A stretch of DNA of 64,000 nucleotides, taken from assembly GCF_004919685.1 (NCBI RefSeq), contig NZ_SMYZ01000038.1, positions 106,319 through 170,318 of the forward strand, given 5' to 3'. Numbering within the stretch: the stretch's first letter is position 1; every line of letters begins with the position of its first letter. Both the position numbers and the translations under genes were made by a program. The notes under the pieces are model-generated. The model did no database searches. It was not told the origin of the DNA and saw nothing but the letters and a program-made list of their open reading frames with translations. The DNA comes from Mesorhizobium norvegicum. GTDB taxonomy: Bacteria; Pseudomonadota; Alphaproteobacteria; Rhizobiales; Rhizobiaceae. This document shows positions 61,936-64,000 of the stretch, piece by piece.

Positions 61936-63675
61936 TCAGCCGGCTTTCTTGCCAATGATACGATTGGCGGCGGACATCACCGCTTCCAGCGAGGCGGCGA
62001 CGATGTTGGTGTTGATGCCGGCACCGAACAGCTTGCCTCCGGGATATTCCATCTCGACATAGGAAATGGCGGACGCGTTCGAGCCGCGCTGCAACGAGTG
62101 CTCGGAATAGTCGAGCACCGACATCTCGACACCGAGATGACGCGACAGCGCATCGACGAAGCCGTCGATGGGACCGGTGCCTGTGCCTGTAATCGTCACT
62201 TCCTTACCCTGGTCGAGGATGACGGCCTCGACAACGCGCCGGCCCTTGATTTCGGTGCTGGGATAGGTGTGGTGATCGAGGAATTTCAGCCGCGCGGCAG
62301 GCTGATCGACATAGGTCTCGAGAAAGCGCTCGTAGATGCGCCGGGCCGGCACTTCCTTGCCCTCGGCATCGGTGATCGCCTGGATTTCCTGGCTGAATTC
62401 GATCTGCAAATTGCGCGGCAGGTTGAGACCGTAGTCGGCCTGCAGCACATAGGCGATGCCGCCCTTGCCGGACTGCGAGTTGATGCGGATGATGGCTTCG
62501 TAGCTGCGGCCGACATCGGCCGGATCGATCGGCAGATAGGGCACTTCCCAAAGGCTCGTATTGGCCTTCTTCAGCGCCTTCATGCCCTTGTTGATGGCAT
62601 CCTGGTGCGAGCCGGAAAAGGCGGTGTAGACGAGTTCGCCGACATAGGGGTGGCGCTCGGGGATCTTCAACTGGTTCGAATATTCGTAGACGTCCTTCAT
62701 CCGGTTGATGTCGGAGCAGTCGATCAAGGGATCGACACCTTGCGTGTACATGTTGAGCGCCAGCGTGACGATGTCGACATTGCCGGTGCGCTCGCCATTG
62801 CCGAACAGCGTGCCTTCGACGCGATCGGCGCCGGCCATCAGGCCGAGTTCGGTGGTGGCGATGCCGGTGCCGCGGTCATTGTGCGGATGCAGCGAGACCA
62901 GCAGGTTCTCCCTGTTGTCGAGGTTGCGGCACATCCATTCGATGCGGTCGGCATAGATGTTGGGTGTCGACATCTCGACCGTCGATGGCAGGTTGACGAT
63001 CAGCTTGTTGTCCGCCGTCGGCCTGACGATCTCGGTGACGGCGTTGCAGATTTCCAGCGCCACTTCGAGCTCAGTGCCGGTAAAACTCTCCGGCGAATAT
63101 TCGAAGCGAAAGCCGCCGCCGGCCTTGGCCGCCATGTCGGTGATCATCTTGGCCGCGTCGGTGGCGATGCGCTTGATGCCGCCGACGTCCTTTTCGAAGA
63201 CGACGCGGCGCTGCAATTCGCTGGTCGAATTGTAGAAATGGACGATCGGGTTGGTGGCGCCCTTCAGCGCCTCAAAGGTGCGGGTGATCAGTTCGGGCCG
63301 ACACTGCACCAGCACCTGGAGCGAGACATCGGCGGGTACGTTGCCTTCCTCGATGCACCAGCGGGCAAAGTCGAAATCGGTCTGCGAGGCCGATGGGAAG
63401 CCGATCTCGATTTCCTTGAAGCCCATGTCGAGCAGCAGGCCGAACATGCGCGCCTTGCGCTCGTGGCCCATCGGATCGATCAGCGCCTGGTTGCCGTCGC
63501 GCAGGTCGACCGAGCACCAGATCGGCGCCTTGTCGATGACCTTCGAGGGCCAGGTGCGGTCGGTGAGGCCGACGGTGGGATAGGGCTGATATTTGCGGGC
63601 TGCGTCAGGCATGCCTCTAGTCGCATCCTTGCCGGCTACCGCGGCATCGGAGCGGATCTCTTCTCGTGCGTTCAT
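61936..63675 (-). CDS. leuA: 2-Isopropylmalate synthase LeuA
   Basis: This 579-residue enzyme starts leucine synthesis by joining acetyl-CoA to 2-oxoisovalerate. It has the HMGL-like barrel (WCSVDLRDGNQALIDPM, with metal-binding HPHNDRGTG, GNGERTGNVD) and a C-terminal LeuA dimer regulatory domain (from about 440) for leucine feedback. It belongs to the longer LeuA type found in alphaproteobacteria. A GGGAGAAACG site precedes ATG 63675. A leucine-rich leader peptide lies 138 bp upstream, suggesting attenuation. Confidence 0.96.
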   Translation of the reverse strand: MNAREEIRSDAAVAGKDATRGMPDAARKYQPYPTVGLTDRTWPSKVIDKAPIWCSVDLRDGNQALIDPMGHERKARMFGLLLDMGFKEIEIGFPSASQTDFDFARWCIEEGNVPADVSLQVLVQCRPELITRTFEALKGATNPIVHFYNSTSELQRRVVFEKDVGGIKRIATDAAKMITDMAAKAGGGFRFEYSPESFTGTELEVALEICNAVTEIVRPTADNKLIVNLPSTVEMSTPNIYADRIEWMCRNLDNRENLLVSLHPHNDRGTGIATTELGLMAGADRVEGTLFGNGERTGNVDIVTLALNMYTQGVDPLIDCSDINRMKDVYEYSNQLKIPERHPYVGELVYTAFSGSHQDAINKGMKALKKANTSLWEVPYLPIDPADVGRSYEAIIRINSQSGKGGIAYVLQADYGLNLPRNLQIEFSQEIQAITDAEGKEVPARRIYERFLETYVDQPAARLKFLDHHTYPSTEIKGRRVVEAVILDQGKEVTITGTGTGPIDGFVDALSRHLGVEMSVLDYSEHSLQRGSNASAISYVEMEYPGGKLFGAGINTNIVAASLEAVMSAANRIIGKKAG

Positions 63676-63700
63676 CGTCGTTTCTCCCGGCGGCTCATGG

Positions 63701-63718
63701 ATCCACCTTCAGGTGGAT
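63701..63718 (-). promoter_or_regulatory. Hairpin between the leader peptide and leuA
   Basis: ATCCACC and GGTGGAT form a perfect seven-base stem with a four-base loop, 26 bp upstream of leuA. It could be part of the attenuator or a structure near the ribosome-binding site. No T-run follows. Confidence 0.45.
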
Positions 63719-63787
63719 TGATGGCGAGCGGCGCCTTTACCAGAATTTCGTTCGCTTGATGTGATTGCCAAGGAGCATGCGCTTGCG

Positions 63788-63804
63788 CGGCGGTTCGACC
63801 GCCG
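63788..63804 (-). terminator. Candidate attenuator hairpin after the leucine leader peptide
   Basis: CGGCGGT and ACCGCCG form a strong stem with a three-base loop, starting 10 bp after the leader stop codon on the minus strand. An alternative pairing with the preceding GCCGGG/CCCGGC segments is possible, as in a terminator/antiterminator pair. There is no clear U-run, so termination efficiency is uncertain. Confidence 0.4.
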
Positions 63805-63813
63805 GGCGCTCCT

Positions 63814-63930
63814 TCAGCGAACCCGGCGATCGCCGATAAGGCCGAGAAGAAGCAGGGTCGAGGCCAGCGCGCGCACGGTCTCGCCGGAAAAACCGGTCGG
63901 ACGGGAAGCGTTGGTGGCGCGCGTGTTCAT
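63814..63930 (-). CDS. Leucine leader peptide (attenuator of leuA)
   Basis: A 38-residue frame begins MNTRATNASRP and contains four consecutive leucine codons plus two nearby (ALASTLLLLGLIGDRR), then stops 138 bp before leuA. A run of codons for the pathway's end product in a short upstream frame, followed by hairpins, is the hallmark of translational attenuation. Stalled ribosomes would sense low leucyl-tRNA. An ATG 12 bp upstream (63942) is an alternative start. The ribosome-binding site is weak. Confidence 0.7.
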   Translation of the reverse strand: MNTRATNASRPTGFSGETVRALASTLLLLGLIGDRRVR

Positions 63931-64000
63931 GGCGGTTCTCATACAGGAGCGGCTTGTGAGAGGCAAGTGGGGCCACATGGCGTGTCGTAAGCAGATGAGT

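Noticed and set aside
61657..63759. A 700-residue open frame on the plus strand
   Set aside because: It is antisense to leuA over almost all its length. It is histidine-, aspartate- and valine-rich in the way expected from high-GC codon shadows and has no domain.
1..64000. CRISPR arrays, rRNA genes and complete insertion sequences
   Set aside because: No regularly spaced repeats of CRISPR type, no rRNA sequence and no intact transposase were seen.

Overview
The window looks like a chromosomal segment of an alphaproteobacterium of the order Hyphomicrobiales (Rhizobiales), most likely Mesorhizobium or a close relative. The evidence is the conserved alphaproteobacterial cell-cycle set sciP, ctrA, chpT and eipA, rhizobial-type intergenic mosaic repeats, a NolR-like ArsR regulator, and many ABC-transporter and oxidoreductase catabolic genes. 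No nod, nif or conjugation genes are visible. The species assignment is an inference from gene content.

The window splits at an elongator tRNA-Met gene (40839-40915, minus strand). To its left (1 to about 40.8 kb) lies accessory DNA: catabolic operons, LysR/GntR regulators, gene remnants and gene-poor spacers. It ends in a large serine recombinase gene (39194-40882) whose last codons and stop codon lie inside the tRNA gene. This is the expected anatomy of an integrated island at a tRNA 3' end; the other end of the island is outside the window.

Accessory part 1 (27-19669, all plus strand): class III aminotransferase, GntR regulator, aldose-dehydrogenase-type aldo/keto reductase, 3-hydroxyisobutyrate-dehydrogenase-like enzyme, a duplicated BMP/nucleoside-binding protein, a dimethylformamidase-beta-like protein, nucleoside ABC transporter (ATPase and two permeases), nucleoside hydrolase, a DUF4269 nucleotidyltransferase-fold protein, XylX-like FAH protein, XylD-like pentonate dehydratase (frameshifted), SDR dehydrogenase, diketo-acid FAH hydrolase and adenosine deaminase. 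Read together, these could take up nucleosides, split off ribose and oxidise the pentose without phosphorylation. Accessory part 2 (20.5-30.4 kb) is a separate unit bracketed by two copies of a 92-bp direct repeat. It encodes a LysR regulator, a nitrate/sulfonate-type ABC importer, FAD oxidoreductase, CoA transferase, enoyl-CoA hydratase, 7Fe ferredoxin, a semialdehyde dehydrogenase and a DapA-family lyase; its substrate is unknown. Accessory part 3 (30.4-39.2 kb) holds decayed genes (dps, lysR remnants), several reductases and a LysR gene.

The right part (41-64 kb) is ordinary chromosome. It carries a Gfo/Idh oxidoreductase, mnmA, sciP, an MDR reductase with divergent HxlR regulator, fliJ, ctrA, a CheY-like regulator, chpT, eipA, a coiled-coil membrane protein, a TrmH-type methyltransferase, an ArsR regulator, a HugZ-like protein, an AMACR-like/SDR pair, GNAT, glutathionyl-hydroquinone reductase, NUDIX, metallophosphoesterase, alpha/beta hydrolase, a TPR protein and leuA. 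The ctrA promoter region carries clustered GANTC (CcrM) and CtrA-type motifs. leuA is preceded by a short leucine-rich leader peptide that suggests attenuation.
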